A stretch of 64,000 bases of DNA. Source: Acanthochromis polyacanthus (Eukaryota; Chordata; Actinopteri; Pomacentridae). The notes under the pieces were generated by a model. It saw only the letters and a program-made list of their open reading frames with translations. It was not told the origin of the DNA and made no database searches. Location of the stretch: positions 2,648,251 to 2,712,250 of the forward strand of contig NC_067113.1 in NCBI RefSeq assembly GCF_021347895.1, given 5' to 3'. Position numbers and translations under genes: made by a program. Below, one piece after another: positions 10,710-22,825 of this stretch; the first letter of the stretch is position 1; each line of letters starts with the position of its first letter.

Positions 10710-11616
10710 GTCTTTCACTAAAAAAATAAATAATAGCTAGATAGATAGCTAGATAGATAGATATGCATTTGTACTATATATAAAATAAATCTTTTACAGA
10801 GCAATTGCAACTAGGAGCAGAGCTCATTAAAAGTATCAACAGTGGTCTTTGCTTTGAAAATATACAGCAACACATGGTAACATTCTGAAAAGTTGCTGTT
10901 GAAATTTATCTGAAAGTTTCATGATATCATTACTTTTTCAGCAAGGGTTAAATTCTTCACATGGCAGAGCTCCTGCATCTTGTCAAGCAAACCCTCTTTC
11001 TTACGCCGTTGCTATGGCAACTGCTTTCTCTCCATCTCTCTGTATCCAACTACCCTCCTGATCACTTCTCTGTGGCCAGTTTTATGTGTATCCAGTCAGT
11101 GAAAAACCCTCAAATGATCCTCAATTTTTCCCTAAAATGCCGATAAAGTAAAACAACTGAGAAGAAAATGAGGAAGCTGTAAACGTGAAATAACGTGGGA
11201 TCAAGTTAGGGAGCTCTATAAAATAAAATTTCGGACAGCCAGCCAAATGATATTGCCGGTGTAGTCAGAAAATGAGCCAAGAAAAGTAACATGAGAGAAG
11301 TCAGTCAACAAATACGTGCAATGCAACTATCAAACAACTGTGATTGACCATACTGTTGATTTAAACTCACACTAACATCATTTTGTTTAAATAGTTCTGG
11401 CCTTTGTTAGCTTTATTGAAGTTTTGAAGCTTGGTAACATTTGTCCACTTACAATGAATGACTGTGTTTCATGTGAGGACAATCTGATTTTTGAGAGCAT
11501 TATGAGTTAATCTGCATAGCTATTGAAAGTGACTTTTCATTTACTCTCTGCAAGAGTGAAAATTGTCTTTTTAAAGTGTCCTACTTCACTTACAAAGTGT
11601 TGCTATCAGTTAAAAT
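10710..11616. other. No supported gene
   Basis: It holds a short imperfect (TAGA)n tract at 10735-10762. Otherwise nothing recognised. Confidence 0.6.
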
Positions 11617-11805
11617 CCATCCAATCCATCCTTTGCCTGCTTTATCCTGCAGAGAGTTGCTTAGGGGCTGCAGCAGATGCCAGCTAACATTGGGCAAAAA
11701 GTAGCTACATCCTGGACAGGTCACCAGTCCATCACAGGACTAACACAAAGAGACAGGACAACCATGCATGCTCACATCTACACCTAGCAACACCAGTCTA
11801 GAATG
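11617..11805 (-). mobile_element. Old, diverged V-SINE 3' portion
   Basis: The order of words (ATCCATCC, GCTTTATCC, ACATCCTGGACAGGTCACCAG, CACATCTACACCTA) follows the 3' half of the V-SINE at 10334 but with many substitutions. The tRNA-like head is absent. Confidence 0.65.
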
Positions 11806-13015
11806 TAGAATCTATTAAACTGCTGTGCATGTTTCTAAATGCTAGCAAGAAGCCAGATAAAACCCACACTGGAACAGAGAAGCCTAAATTCATGTAAAAT
11901 GTAACATCCTTTATTGATGATGGGAAAACAGTATGAAAGTAGTGCCAGTTCACAGAACATGTCATTGCATAGGACTTACCACAGTAAGGTGATGACCATG
12001 CAACAAATTTCAAACAAGAGAGTCCAACAATAGAAAGATTGCTGTGGATTCTCTATGAGTAAGCAGTCAGCGACAGTGAGAAGGAACCAAAAAGAAAAGG
12101 AAAAAAGAAAAACATTGTCATCATTTGTTTTTTAACCCTTGTGTTGTCTTCAGATCCTATGCACTTCCCTTGTACTCAGGGTCAAAAAATTAGTTGCCTC
12201 TACTGAGTCTCTAAAATGGAGCAGCTTTATTGAATTTTAAACCAAAAATCTATTTTACATGAAGAAACAACCTGCCATGCATCGGACACTTTGTGAATGT
12301 CTGAATTTTTTGCTGTATTTGACTGTATTTAATAACCACTTGTTTTAATTGCATCACACGTTATAACTGTTTTCTTTGCTAAAGTAGAGGTTTGTTATCA
12401 CTATTATTGTTGCTAAAGGTACTGCATAGGTGTAAACATTATTTGTTTAGCAAGAGATAGTACTTCTATCTCTAAGAAAGTACCAGAAATGTGCAAAAAG
12501 TAGCTCTAAATGCACCTTTGAAGAGAAACAACAGTGTACTGTATCCTGTACAATGGAATGGAAAACTACAAAACTCAGCTACAAAAGGCTAGTCTTCTGA
12601 CATCTTTTGAATCATTGTTCCCACTCAAAAGGTACATAACAATAATAATAATAAAAGGAAATAACAGATGTAAAACAAAAATATGAAGAACATATTAAGT
12701 GCTAATTAGCATATGTCAGACAGTATACAGGTGTGGTGCATGGACTTTGCAAATGTATTTCTCATATTTGCAGCACACAGTATTTGTTTTACAGTCCTTC
12801 TTGGTACTCCTGGATGTCTGAAAAAAATCTGACCTACTATTACCTGCTGGAGACTGAAAACCACACTCATGGCTTCAGCAAAGAGAGGTGATCGTGGTGC
12901 TGTCATCTGCAGCACCTTCATAGCCTCCAAACACATTCCCCATTAGTAAACAATGCTTTCAAGAAATGTCTCATTTGTTTGAAATTGTTAAATCTTGAGA
13001 TTTGTTGTTGCTGGG

Positions 13016-13106
13016 TGATGTGGCACCTGCACAAGAAAGTTAGAAAGTTTTACTTTTCTGAAATCAATTAGTAGCACACTCAGCCTCTGTTTCTGTGTGT
13101 GTGCGT

Positions 13107-13152
<46 letters not shown>

Positions 13153-13256
13153 TTTCTTTGAACTTGCATTGTGTGGGGTCGTGGTTGGGCAATAATGCAC
13201 CTGCACATAGTTTATCTGAGATCAATCAGTAGCACGCAATCTAAATTTTTCATTCT

Positions 13257-13290
<34 letters not shown>

Positions 13291-13325
13291 ACGCGTGTGC
13301 TTGTGTGTGTGTGTGTGTGTGCGTG
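13016..13325. repeat. Imperfect tandem duplication containing (TG)n
   Basis: Two units of about 160-175 bp share TGCACCTGCACA, a segment ending ATCAATTAGTAGCAC or ATCAATCAGTAGCAC, and a terminal TG microsatellite (13093-13150 and 13259-13322). Confidence 0.75.
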
Positions 13326-13606
13326 CAGTGGAGGATGTGCATGTGTGTGTTATTGTGGTTTGTGTGATGTGAGTGTGTGTTTTAGTTCACTGTGACTGTA
13401 ATTTTTAACTGTCGGATCAAAATTGACCCAAAGACCATCTATGTACACTGTTGATGTACAACCCCAATGAAAATATAAATATAAGCAATGTTTCACTTTT
13501 TCTAATGTTGGGGTCACTTTAGGAGAACTCATTGAATTTCAAGTTGAAAAAAGGTCTTTTAGGGTGTTTTCTATGCTGTTAAACATATTTTTGGGTCAAA
13601 CTGACC

Positions 13607-14203
13607 CACTGTTGCCAACTCCTCAGTAAGGAAAGTCGCTATTGGCTGTCCTAAAAGTTGCTAGAAGTCGCTAAATGACGTCATCGCCTACTTTGCATAT
13701 TTCCCAGTTTGCATGTAATTGTAATCAATGTTGTAGGAGAGAGGAATAATGTTGTGGAAGAGACCAAAAAGTGAATATAAAACACCCAAAATATGTTTTT
13801 TCACTAGAGGCTAAATGCTGTGGTTTATTTTAGCATGCCAGTGAAGAAACATTTTCGTTTATATGGCTCCGTAAGTCTGGATGGGATCTGTAGTGACTGC
13901 GCATGCGCGATTCATCTGCCGTCTGGCCGCGGAGTGATGTGGGTCTCCCCCTCCCCTCACTGGGTCTGCTGCAGGGTTACTGGACTGACAGCCTGTGCTC
14001 TGGGAGGGGGAGAAGCTCACAGCAGCACCTGCTGCTCGTTGAGAACAGTAACTGCAGAATGAGCCGAGTTTTCCTGTCAGAGTCTCCAAAATGGCAGAAA
14101 AAGTCGCTAGATTTGTCGCTAGTCGCTTTTGACAAAAAAAAGTCACTAGGAGCTTTGAAAAGTCGCTAGATTTAGCGAGAAAGTTGCTAAGATGGCAACA
14201 CTG
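13607..14203. mobile_element. hAT-type MITE nested in the piggyBac-like element
   Basis: The 597 bp insert begins CACTGTTGCCAAC and ends in ATGGCAACACTG. It is flanked by a perfect 8-base duplication AACTGACC (13599-13606, 14204-14211), the hAT duplication length. GTCGCTA and close variants occur repeatedly near both ends, consistent with subterminal transposase sites. Minus-strand and plus-strand ORFs inside it are short and unrelated to known transposases. Confidence 0.85.
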
Positions 14204-14232
14204 AACTGACCCAAAGACAACACAAGGGTTAA

Positions 14233-14974
14233 AGGTAACACAGTAATACAATTCTGAACGCTGTGCTGTTGATGCCAAAGCTCTGACTTAAAATTTTAAC
14301 GCAACCAAGTTATTGAATGGCACATGTTGGCTGATTTTTAGCAAACTTTCCCAAGTGGGTATAGTTGCAGTTTATGGTGACTGAATCCACTTAAACAAAG
14401 AATTTTAGCAAATAATATTACATTTATTTAATTATTGTAGTTATGGTTAAAATGTGCTGGACGGTAGCTGCACTGTGCCTCCTTAGGAATGTAACAACAG
14501 ATGTGAAAATAATTCTTTACACATCATTTTCAATATTAGTACATTTAAGTCAAGCTGCAATATAGACACAGATAGACTGAATAGGAGTGACAATACATAT
14601 AGAGCAATAAAATGATCACCAAATTACATATTAGAGTTTTTTTGTTTGTTTTTTTCTTTTAATGCAAGAGAGATGCAATCGTCTTTATAGGCATTTTATT
14701 CTGCCCAAAATTGATCAACACTCTGACAATAATAATTTCCTTTACCAGAATGTCAATCTGAATGTCTTACTTTCAGTACATCCCTGCAGAAACTTAGTCT
14801 CGAAATAGATAGGCAGAAAGATATCGATACGTAGAGTTACAGCAATGAAGTCATCCACGTTTTAGTGGTGCTGTGTACAATACAGACATCTAGTATTGAG
14901 ATCAAGCAAACAGTGGATTTTCGCTAATACCTGACGCAGACAATGATTATTTTGAAAAGTCAAAAAGCAATGCT
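14233..14974. other. No recognisable feature
   Basis: AT-rich sequence, nothing recognised. Confidence 0.6.
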
Positions 14975-14978
14975 TTAA

Positions 14979-15623
14979 AGACCCACCGAGGAAGATTTTA
15001 GCGGAACGCGACATTTCCCGTGAGCCTCGGCGTGCACTGTCGCAAACCGTCGTAAACGAGCGAGCGAAACCAGTCACAGTCAAACTAATCCCATAGTCTA
15101 CTAACCACACATCGCAAGCTACACACACAAAAGACAAGAATTGTATCAGACTTACAAAGAGCTAAAGTTACGTACCTGTCTAGGAGAAGCACAGCCAGCT
15201 TGGCAACTGTTTTGATTCCTTTTTGCTCCCGGAATTCTCTCCACCTCTGAAATGCCTGTCCAAGATGAACTTTTCTTTTGCTTCGTTGTCGATCTGACAA
15301 CCTTTTTGCTTGCAGACTTTGCTCCGTTCACTTCCACGTGTGCCGTCTTCTCAACCAACTCTCCGCTCTGCTACTGCTAAAAACAACTCGCTCCGCTCTG
15401 CTACGCTCCGTCAGCGCACGCGCACCGTATTTGCTGTAAATCGCTCCGTCTCTCACAGGAAATTCTGGACGAGTCGACAAAAAATTAATAAAATACAAAT
15501 ATTTACAAAACCAAAATGATTCATGAATCGAAAATGGGGGCATTAATAAGTGTAAATAACGAAGATTCATCCACATTAATATGAGACTTTGTTACGAGCA
15601 TAAAAATCTTCCGCGGTGGGTCT
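14979..15623 (-). mobile_element. TTAA-flanked element with kept 5' exon
   Basis: The inverted ends AGACCCACCGAGGAAGATTT and AAATCTTCCGCGGTGGGTCT are each flanked by TTAA (14975-14978, 15624-15627). The 645 bp interior is CpG-richer than its surroundings and encodes an N-terminal protein fragment on the minus strand. TTAA duplications fit Kolobok or piggyBac families. It is a short derivative that lost its catalytic part. Confidence 0.75.
15172..15358 (-). pseudogene. N-terminal exon of a transposon protein, frameshifted
   Basis: From the minus-strand ATG at 15358 the frame reads MVEKTAHVEVNGAKSASKK. An overlapping frame starting at 15300 reads KVHLGQAFQRWREFREQK and AKLAVLLLDR, an acidic-basic N-terminal block that I recall from uncharacterised fish transposon proteins. 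Right after LDR the minus strand shows GTACGTAAC, a good splice donor, so this is probably exon 1 and the frame change between the two pieces is a small indel. No catalytic residues are present. Confidence 0.5.
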
Positions 15624-15641
15624 TTAAAATGATATACACTA

Positions 15642-15992
15642 TCATTCAAAAGCTTGGGGTCACCCAGAAAACTTCACATTTTCCATGAAAACTCACACTT
15701 TTATTCATGTGCTAACATAATTAAATATTTTCTAATTATCAATTTGACTTTAAACACAATTAGTTAACACAATTTACCATTGGAATACAGAAGTGATGGT
15801 TGCTGGAAATGGTCCTCTGTACCCCATGTAGATATTACATTGAAAATCATCTGTGTGCATCTAGAATAGTCATTTACCACATTAACAATGTCTAGACTGG
15901 ATTTCCAACTAATTTAATGTTAACTTCATTGAAAAAAATGCTTTTCTTTCAAAAATAAGGACATTTCTAAGTGACCCCAAACTTCTGAACAG
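15642..15992. mobile_element. Tc1-type MITE, copy 2
   Basis: Ends TTCAAAAGCTTGGGGTCACC and GTGACCCCAAACTTCTGAAC with flanking TA (15640-15641, 15993-15994). Internal sequence matches copy 1 (4616-4942) in reverse orientation. It lies only 14 bp from the TTAA element on its left. Confidence 0.87.
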
Positions 15993-15994
15993 TA

Positions 15995-17850
15995 GTGTAT
16001 TCAAAGGAAAGGTCTTGCCTTTCAGTAAGCATATGCTTCATCATACATTATACACTTACCAAGAAATTTAATTACACGATAAGAATAAACACTCTAAAAT
16101 GTACGATTAACATTTCAGATATGAAGGAAAGAAGTACTGTCAGCCATCGCAGATTTATTCCTGTGGTATTATTTTCCCCTTTTGTCAATCTGTTTTTGTT
16201 ATTCACCTTTATTTTGATGGAAACGAGTCCTCTGATCTTGCTTTTCTCCATCCGAATCTCTTAACCTGAGAAAATTGTTACTTTTTTCCTCTTTCTTTTT
16301 CTATTTTCCTTTAAGACCACAGAATCACACAGCATTCAAATATCTTCTTCAACATTTTACACACACAGCCTGGAGTTAAAAACAATCCCACTTTTGATAA
16401 CCGCAAAGACAGTGGATGACAAAAAGAATACATGGAACAGATCATAACATATTTGGAAGAAAAAAATTCTACAAAATTGTTTTCAATTATTGCATTACTG
16501 GACATTTTCATACCTCAGAAATGCAAAATCTTAACTTCATGATCTCTGCCTGCCAACAGCTTCTTCAGCAGAGAAAATGAAAGGGTAATCTTTGATGGGG
16601 TTTTTAGGTTGTGCAAGTTGTAATGAGTACATTGTAGTAGCTTCAATCCTGCATGATGTGATTCCTAAATGTCACCATGTTCCCAGCACCTTTATATCTG
16701 CAAACAGATTGGAGGTCACATTCAAATAGACTTCAAGATTAAAATCAGATGAGATAAAAGAGAAAAGATTAAACAGAGCTATCACCCCTAAGAACTGAGA
16801 ATCTCCTGTCTCTACAGAGCACGAAGGCTTTTTATTCTGCACTCAACATTTTCTCCCACAGAGACAAGCTTCTGTAATCACAACTGTTTTCAGTATCATA
16901 TATATTAATGATGGGGCATTTCACATTAGGCATGAAAGTGCCAGTGCCATGCATACAGACACAAAGCCAACCCACATTTAAACATGTGCGTAAATGTGAC
17001 AGAGGTTTTCAACTAAACACTCAAAAGACTGTTAAAAAATCATTTTAAAAATGGACTGATGATGAATAGAAAAAACAGATTAGCTAGTATGCTGGTTAAG
17101 ATAGACAGCAGAATTAGCTTCCAGTATATGGGCTATTATGGATTGTTCCTGCTGCTGTATTGTCTTTGCAATTTCCATTTTCCTTGTGCTTTGAAAATTA
17201 TTTAATTCTCAATACTACCCTTGGATGATTGGCTAATTGTCCATGTCTTCCCCGAGCCAATCAGTCCACAGATCCAAGGAGATCCCTCTCCCTCTCCATC
17301 CCTAACTCATCTGGGTTGTCCATTACAGCTCAACCAGTCTCCATCATCCATCTGCTAACTTTGCTTCATCACTCTAGGAAGCCCTGTCCTTGGCTCCTAC
17401 CTTCATCTGGAACTTGTCTGCACTGTTATGCTAACATTGCAAGTCGCAAGTGAGAGTTGCTGCCCTTTATGAAACTTCATACATTATGCTAGATGGAGCT
17501 AAAAAGCTGACAATGTGTTGCAAAATGAGGTGAGCAATACAAGAAGTTCTGAAAATCTGAGGACTAGTTCTGTAAACCAAATTCACCCATAAAAGATACT
17601 TTGACTGGTTCCTGTAAGTTATTTAATTTCTAGAGACTCACACAATGTCAATTTATAAGCTTCCATGTGTTTTCTGCCACCTTGAATACAGATTAGGCCT
17701 GAACCATCATACAACACCCGGAAGGTGATTAGTCTCAAATTTATTCTGCAGTTTGACAACACACACAAACTAGCCTCAGGCTATATCTCTAATGTCTTAG
17801 CATGCATTTGCATACACGTAGCCATTGGTTTCTCCAGAAGATAATGTCCA
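15995..17850. other. No supported gene
   Basis: AT-rich. A slightly more GC-rich patch at 17229-17453 with a 74-codon ORF has no recognisable motif. Confidence 0.6.
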
Positions 17851-19165
17851 GTGATGTTTAACCCATGTAGGATCCACCAGCCATTACCAACAGTGGAACA
17901 GGACAACAACAGATTTTACACCTTCACAGACGCAGTGGAGACGAGGCTTGCTTTGGTCAGTGGAGCTGAGACACCAAGACATTGCAAACAAAGACACTTT
18001 CCACATCTGGCCCGAAGACGCAAGGTATCAAATCAGCAGGAGAGTAGGAGACCAGGCGATACAGGACTTCGCAAAACAGACCTCCACTCCAGGATAAAAA
18101 ACAAAGCCGGTGTGAACCCCCACTCACTATCAGGACCAAATGGCCACCAATACGCATTCTGACTGATTCCTGAGCCATCAAAGCGAGAGCTCAGAACCTA
18201 CATGACAACTTCAAAGACATTCCACTTACCGACAAGGAGCATCTCACAATTCTGAATTAAACTCACAGAACAAATGAACTTTCCAATAACTTCATGGTCA
18301 ATCTATATCTTGCCTTGTCTTTAATCCTGAGTTTTATTGTATTAATATCAATGTCATAATTTTAACATGTCTGCCAGTCACATATGATCATGTTTGGTAT
18401 CATTTTAATCAGCTAGCTATCAGTATTGCATCTCGGTAAACCATGTTCACCAAATTTCAATATTTTGAAAAGTTACAGAAATCAACTGAAAATGTAACTG
18501 TGAGGGACATCTGGACATTAGCCTCCCTGACGGAGGATGGACCAGACCCCTGCGGAGTTAATGATATGCAAAGGCCCACTTTAAAGACCACATCTGAAAG
18601 TACCATCGGGAGTCTGTTTTACCACTGGGAGTCTCTTTTCCTGCTTGGAGCCCCCATTCACCATCACAGGCAAGAGTCCTCCTGCACCATCAGAATCCTC
18701 TGTTCAGACGAAAGAACTTTCCTTTACCATCACAGACTTCCAATCCAAGAGTTCCCCAGACTCCGAGGCTTCACTCTGTCCACCGCTGTTCCGACCCACA
18801 TCAACAAAGGCCGACTGGACCGTCCACCGAGGCAGCATCAGCAGCATCATCATCACGGCACGCAAGTACCTTTCAGCCACTGGAACGTGGTGCAACTTTC
18901 TCAAATTATCTTTTCAAAGATAAAATTCAAAGGCTAACAAATTAGCCTACTATCAAACTGATGGCTGCTTTCAGGTGTGGTCTATTTATCCCTTTTCCCT
19001 CAGAACATCATATTTCAAGCGTAATATTAATCCCAGTGTTACGTTGAAATATTGTGTTCTCTTTCTTCCTCTTTCCCGTCATTCACATCTCACCATCTTA
19101 TTTATTTTGTGTTGTTGTTCGTCTTAATGTGTGTTGGTGTTGTTATTGTTTAGTTTAGTTTAATA
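17851..19165 (+). repeat. Probable decayed LTR-retroelement end, unclassified
   Basis: Composition changes to CA-rich, with the longest ORF (164 codons, 18443-18937) lacking any domain I know. The block ends in TTTAGTTTAGTTTAATAAATG, polyadenylation-like. The run from about 18290 resembles, from memory, an interspersed repeat in other fish genomes, perhaps an LTR. I could not find its ends or a duplication, so this stays tentative. Confidence 0.3.
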
Positions 19166-21095
19166 AATGTACACAAATATAGGTTCAGTGCCTCAAGTGT
19201 TTTGATGTTCACATCTTGGTCCCTAACTTGAATAGATTCCAGCTACCTAAATTTTAAACCTAACCTCTCAAGCTAAATAATTCCCCTTATAATTCCTGAA
19301 GCTCTTCTTGACAGCGCAACAAGAAGTGTTTCATATGCTGCAATATTATATTTGTCTAATCTAAATACTTCACTGGTTGAACATCAGGTAGACTATATAA
19401 TAATTCTGTATAAAACTCTTAACCCCATTTGAGCAAACATTAACCCTACATAAATATTGGTGGTGAAACATCATTATAATGTTACGGTTATAAATGGTGA
19501 AGAAAACCCTTACAAACATATATCAAGAAATCCTACACCCATAATAACCCAGACCCATTTTTCCTTAAAAAAACATAAATATAAATGATAAGAAAATCAA
19601 CTGTTTTGAATGTATTTCCAGAAAGTTTTATTTTGTACTGAAATTAATTGTTTAAGTTTTGGTCAGTGTTTAAAGTTTGATGCTAGAATTCCTTCCTTCC
19701 ATAAAGCAAAACCATCAGGGAAACGACCAATGAAACAAATCTATTTAACAGCATGACGATGAGTCCATCTACCCCAGTCTGTGACCCTAATGTATTCATG
19801 TACAAGATAATTATCAGTGATTTTTTGAAAGAACAAAAATAAAAAAAATAAAAAAAATGTGGACTTATAGCAAATTGTGCTGGTCTGAAAGCATATTCAG
19901 CTTCAGAAATTCTTTTAACAGTTTTCTTCTAAAAGTTTGTCTGCTCAGTAACTGAAAAGAAGTTTATTTGTTACATAACCGCCTGCCTTAAGGCTGCACC
20001 CATGAAACATGGACTCTCATCTTGGGAAACTGTACTGGTGGAATATTGTTTTAACCTAATAATTTCTCAGGGGATCATGACACAAATACGACAAATACAC
20101 TTATGTGTACAGTTTACAAGCTTGGTGTCTTCCCAACCATGAAGTCGGTGCCATAAATGACTGTCTTTGATAACAAGAAGAACAGGTTTTCCGAGAAGAT
20201 GCTTGGAACAACCTGCCTGCCAAATATCTTGTTAAAACTATACACAATTTGTGCATTTTTAGATGGGACGAGTGGTAAAACTAATAGATCCTTGCTAACT
20301 GCTGCACTCTTCCTTACCTTGCTGGGTGTTGATTGGCAGACCGTAAATAGCAGCTTAAAACCTAACAGCCTGTTAATTGGTGCTTGGTTGATCGGCTTCC
20401 GTCATTTGGCCGCTGTTAAATCACTACTGCAGCCCATCTGTGCACCAACATGCCTTGCGATGCTAGCTTTGTGACAGCAATCCATTTAACCATCCCTCAC
20501 TTTGCCTTGCACCCGTCTCCCTCAGTTTCCATGCCCATTAGAATATGAGCACAAAAACACTTGACTCCTCTGAAAAATGGGACACATTAGCATAAATTTG
20601 GTTTACTCTTCTCCAGTTTTTATATTTCTGTTCTCACTTCTCTAACAGCTTCCTGACACACACCTCCATGCCCCCTGGTTATAGATTATCAAGGTGTCTG
20701 GGTTGTCTACCTGTGTACCACCAGCTCCGTATGTCTACCTCCACCCGTTCTATTGTCAGGTGGGAGCAATTGATAAAGTCATTACCATAAACCCCATCAT
20801 CTGATTTTAATGTATGTGTAGCCTATTTTGACTGAGAGCTGTGAAGGACACACCTCTCTGTCTGTTCTGATAGCTGTAATTTGTCTCCCAGTAGAAAACA
20901 AAGTCTACTTTTGTAAATTGATCAACTGTTCCTTCACTTTTATTTTCTTTAATTCAAATGTTGACCTTCATTTTTAATCTAATTGTCTATAGACATTCAA
21001 AGGAAAATGTGAAATTTCCAGTCAACATAAATTATGATGAATTTACTGAATTTGTATTTTATATTGTATGCCATCTTTAGGACTGTAATATTTTT
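19166..21095. other. No supported gene
   Basis: Around 20190-20240 one frame reads EDAWNNLPAKYLVKTI, which might be a worn transposase C-terminus, but the match is too short to call. Confidence 0.5.
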
Positions 21096-21099
21096 ATCT

Positions 21100-21232
21100 G
21101 TCAGTCTGTTATGTATTTTTATTGTGCAAAGGACTGCAGATGGAAATTAGCTCTGTGCTAAATCTGGTGCAGACATCTTTTTAATGTTACTGCACATTGT
21201 CCTTTTAAATAAACTAAACTAAACTAAAACGC
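21100..21232 (+). mobile_element. L2-like LINE 3' tail
   Basis: The words ATGGAAATTAGCTCTGTGCT, AAATCTGGTGCA and a terminal AAATAAACTAAACTAAACTA repeat are the typical 3' UTR end of a fish L2/Maui-type LINE. No coding part remains. Confidence 0.65.
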
Positions 21233-21583
21233 AACAATCTGTGTGCAACTTTCACAGTGGCTGCTGATGGCTACATAAGGTGAACTCTGTAGGAGCTCTG
21301 TACCTTTGGCTATAGCTGTTACTGATTAATTTTATTCTCTCACAGAGGGAGGCTGGGTGGCTGTCTCATTGGGGCTTTATCAAAAAGACACAAGAGCACA
21401 TTATAATTGCTTTTAAAGGAGATGCTCAATGGAATAAGGCAATGAGTTAGTTGGGAATAATGTGTTCCCACCACGGTAATGACTGATGTTCTCTGGAGCA
21501 GAGGAGAGAAATAGAAAAGTTATTTTTAAAGTGTGCAGTTGTGATTTTCTAATTTTTATTTTTATAATAAAAGTCAAAACAAA

Positions 21584-22187
21584 TGTGAACCCGAGCAGAG
21601 AGCACACAGACGAGGAACTGAGGCAAGAACAAAGATGGATTTATTGTATAACAAGGTAAGATTAGCAGGGGACAGGTGAGGAAACTAAGGACCCAGGGAG
21701 GCGGGAGGCAGGTGTTCCAGGGACAAGGGGGAGCACAGCAGGAAGAGATTCTGTACGGCAGGTTGGGGATCCAGGTGCAGGTGGGGGGACAACAGGATCG
21801 AAGAGGGGTGGTCAGGTCAGGGCAGAATCCGGTGTGCAGCAGGACTGGTTGAACCCGGCAGCTGGGCCAGCGGTACTAAACAGGGAGAACAAGGTTAGAC
21901 AGGAAAACCTTCTCTTAAGAGAACTCAGTAATGTGTAAGAGACGAGACAAACTGACTGCATGAGCAGAGTTTACTATATGGCAGAGTGTGGAGTGTGAGA
22001 CCGGGTTTTATGGCGTGGATGGATCTCAGGTGTGCTGCACCACAGCTGCCTGACGACCTGTGAATGCGTAATTAGTGATGACTGGCAGCTGGAGGGAGCA
22101 GCTCCAGGCTTCAGCAGGGAGGTGGAGAGAGGGAGAAGGAGGTCAGGTGGGGGCTGAGGCTGGGGCAAATTGGGGGGGGCTGACACA
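21584..22187 (-). mobile_element. Solo LTR, probably Ty3/gypsy
   Basis: Read on the minus strand it begins TGTGTCAGCC and ends GGGTTCACA, has a CATAAAACC promoter-like box near 22010 and an AATAAA signal near 21640, about 55 bases from the end. The organisation and GC-rich body fit a retroelement LTR. The 5 bases on either side do not match, so the duplication is lost or the ends are misjudged by a few bases. Confidence 0.6.
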
Positions 22188-22740
22188 TATTTAAGTAATT
22201 GCCTCCTCTGCATATACTAATAGAGTGTTTTGGTGTGTGTCAGCATTAAGTTTTGGTTTTGTCTCATGATACTGCATTGTTAAAGTTTGAATTCAGCCGC
22301 TTTTAACCAAAAAAGTTCCTCTACATACCTCGTGCTACTGACCAACCTAAGACCAGTAGAAACAGTCAGGAAAATAATAAGAAAAAATGAAAATACTCAA
22401 AGTCACACATTTTTGGCACCATAGTGGCCTAAACCAGGCAGACCACAAAAATTAACTAGACCCAACTGTGAATGTCAGACTCTTGTTGAGGCTTCTGTAT
22501 GTAAAAAGAGGGGCCACAATCACCCCGGCATACATTGTAGATTTAGTCTGTTCTGGTCTTAATCTCGGTGTCAAAACCTAACCATCACTGTATGGATTGG
22601 ATTGTAATCACACCAACAAAACTACCAGACCTGGCTCATACATAAGCTAGTTGACAGTTTGCAAAAAATAATGACTGATCCAGAATTCTGTGCTATTAAA
22701 AAACTCTAACACAACATCTTTAAATTTGTGACGGTATGTT

Positions 22741-22825
<85 letters not shown>

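Larger units (their letters stand above)
12136..14228. mobile_element. piggyBac-like TTAA element, non-autonomous
   Basis: Inverted ends CCCTTGTGTTGTCTT at 12136 and AAGACAACACAAGGG at 14214-14228 are each flanked by TTAA (12132-12135, 14229-14232). Small palindromic GGTCA...TGACC words lie near the right end, a habit of fish piggyBac-type elements. No transposase is readable. The element has been interrupted by an hAT MITE at 13607-14203 and contains a tandemly duplicated TG-rich block. Confidence 0.75.
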
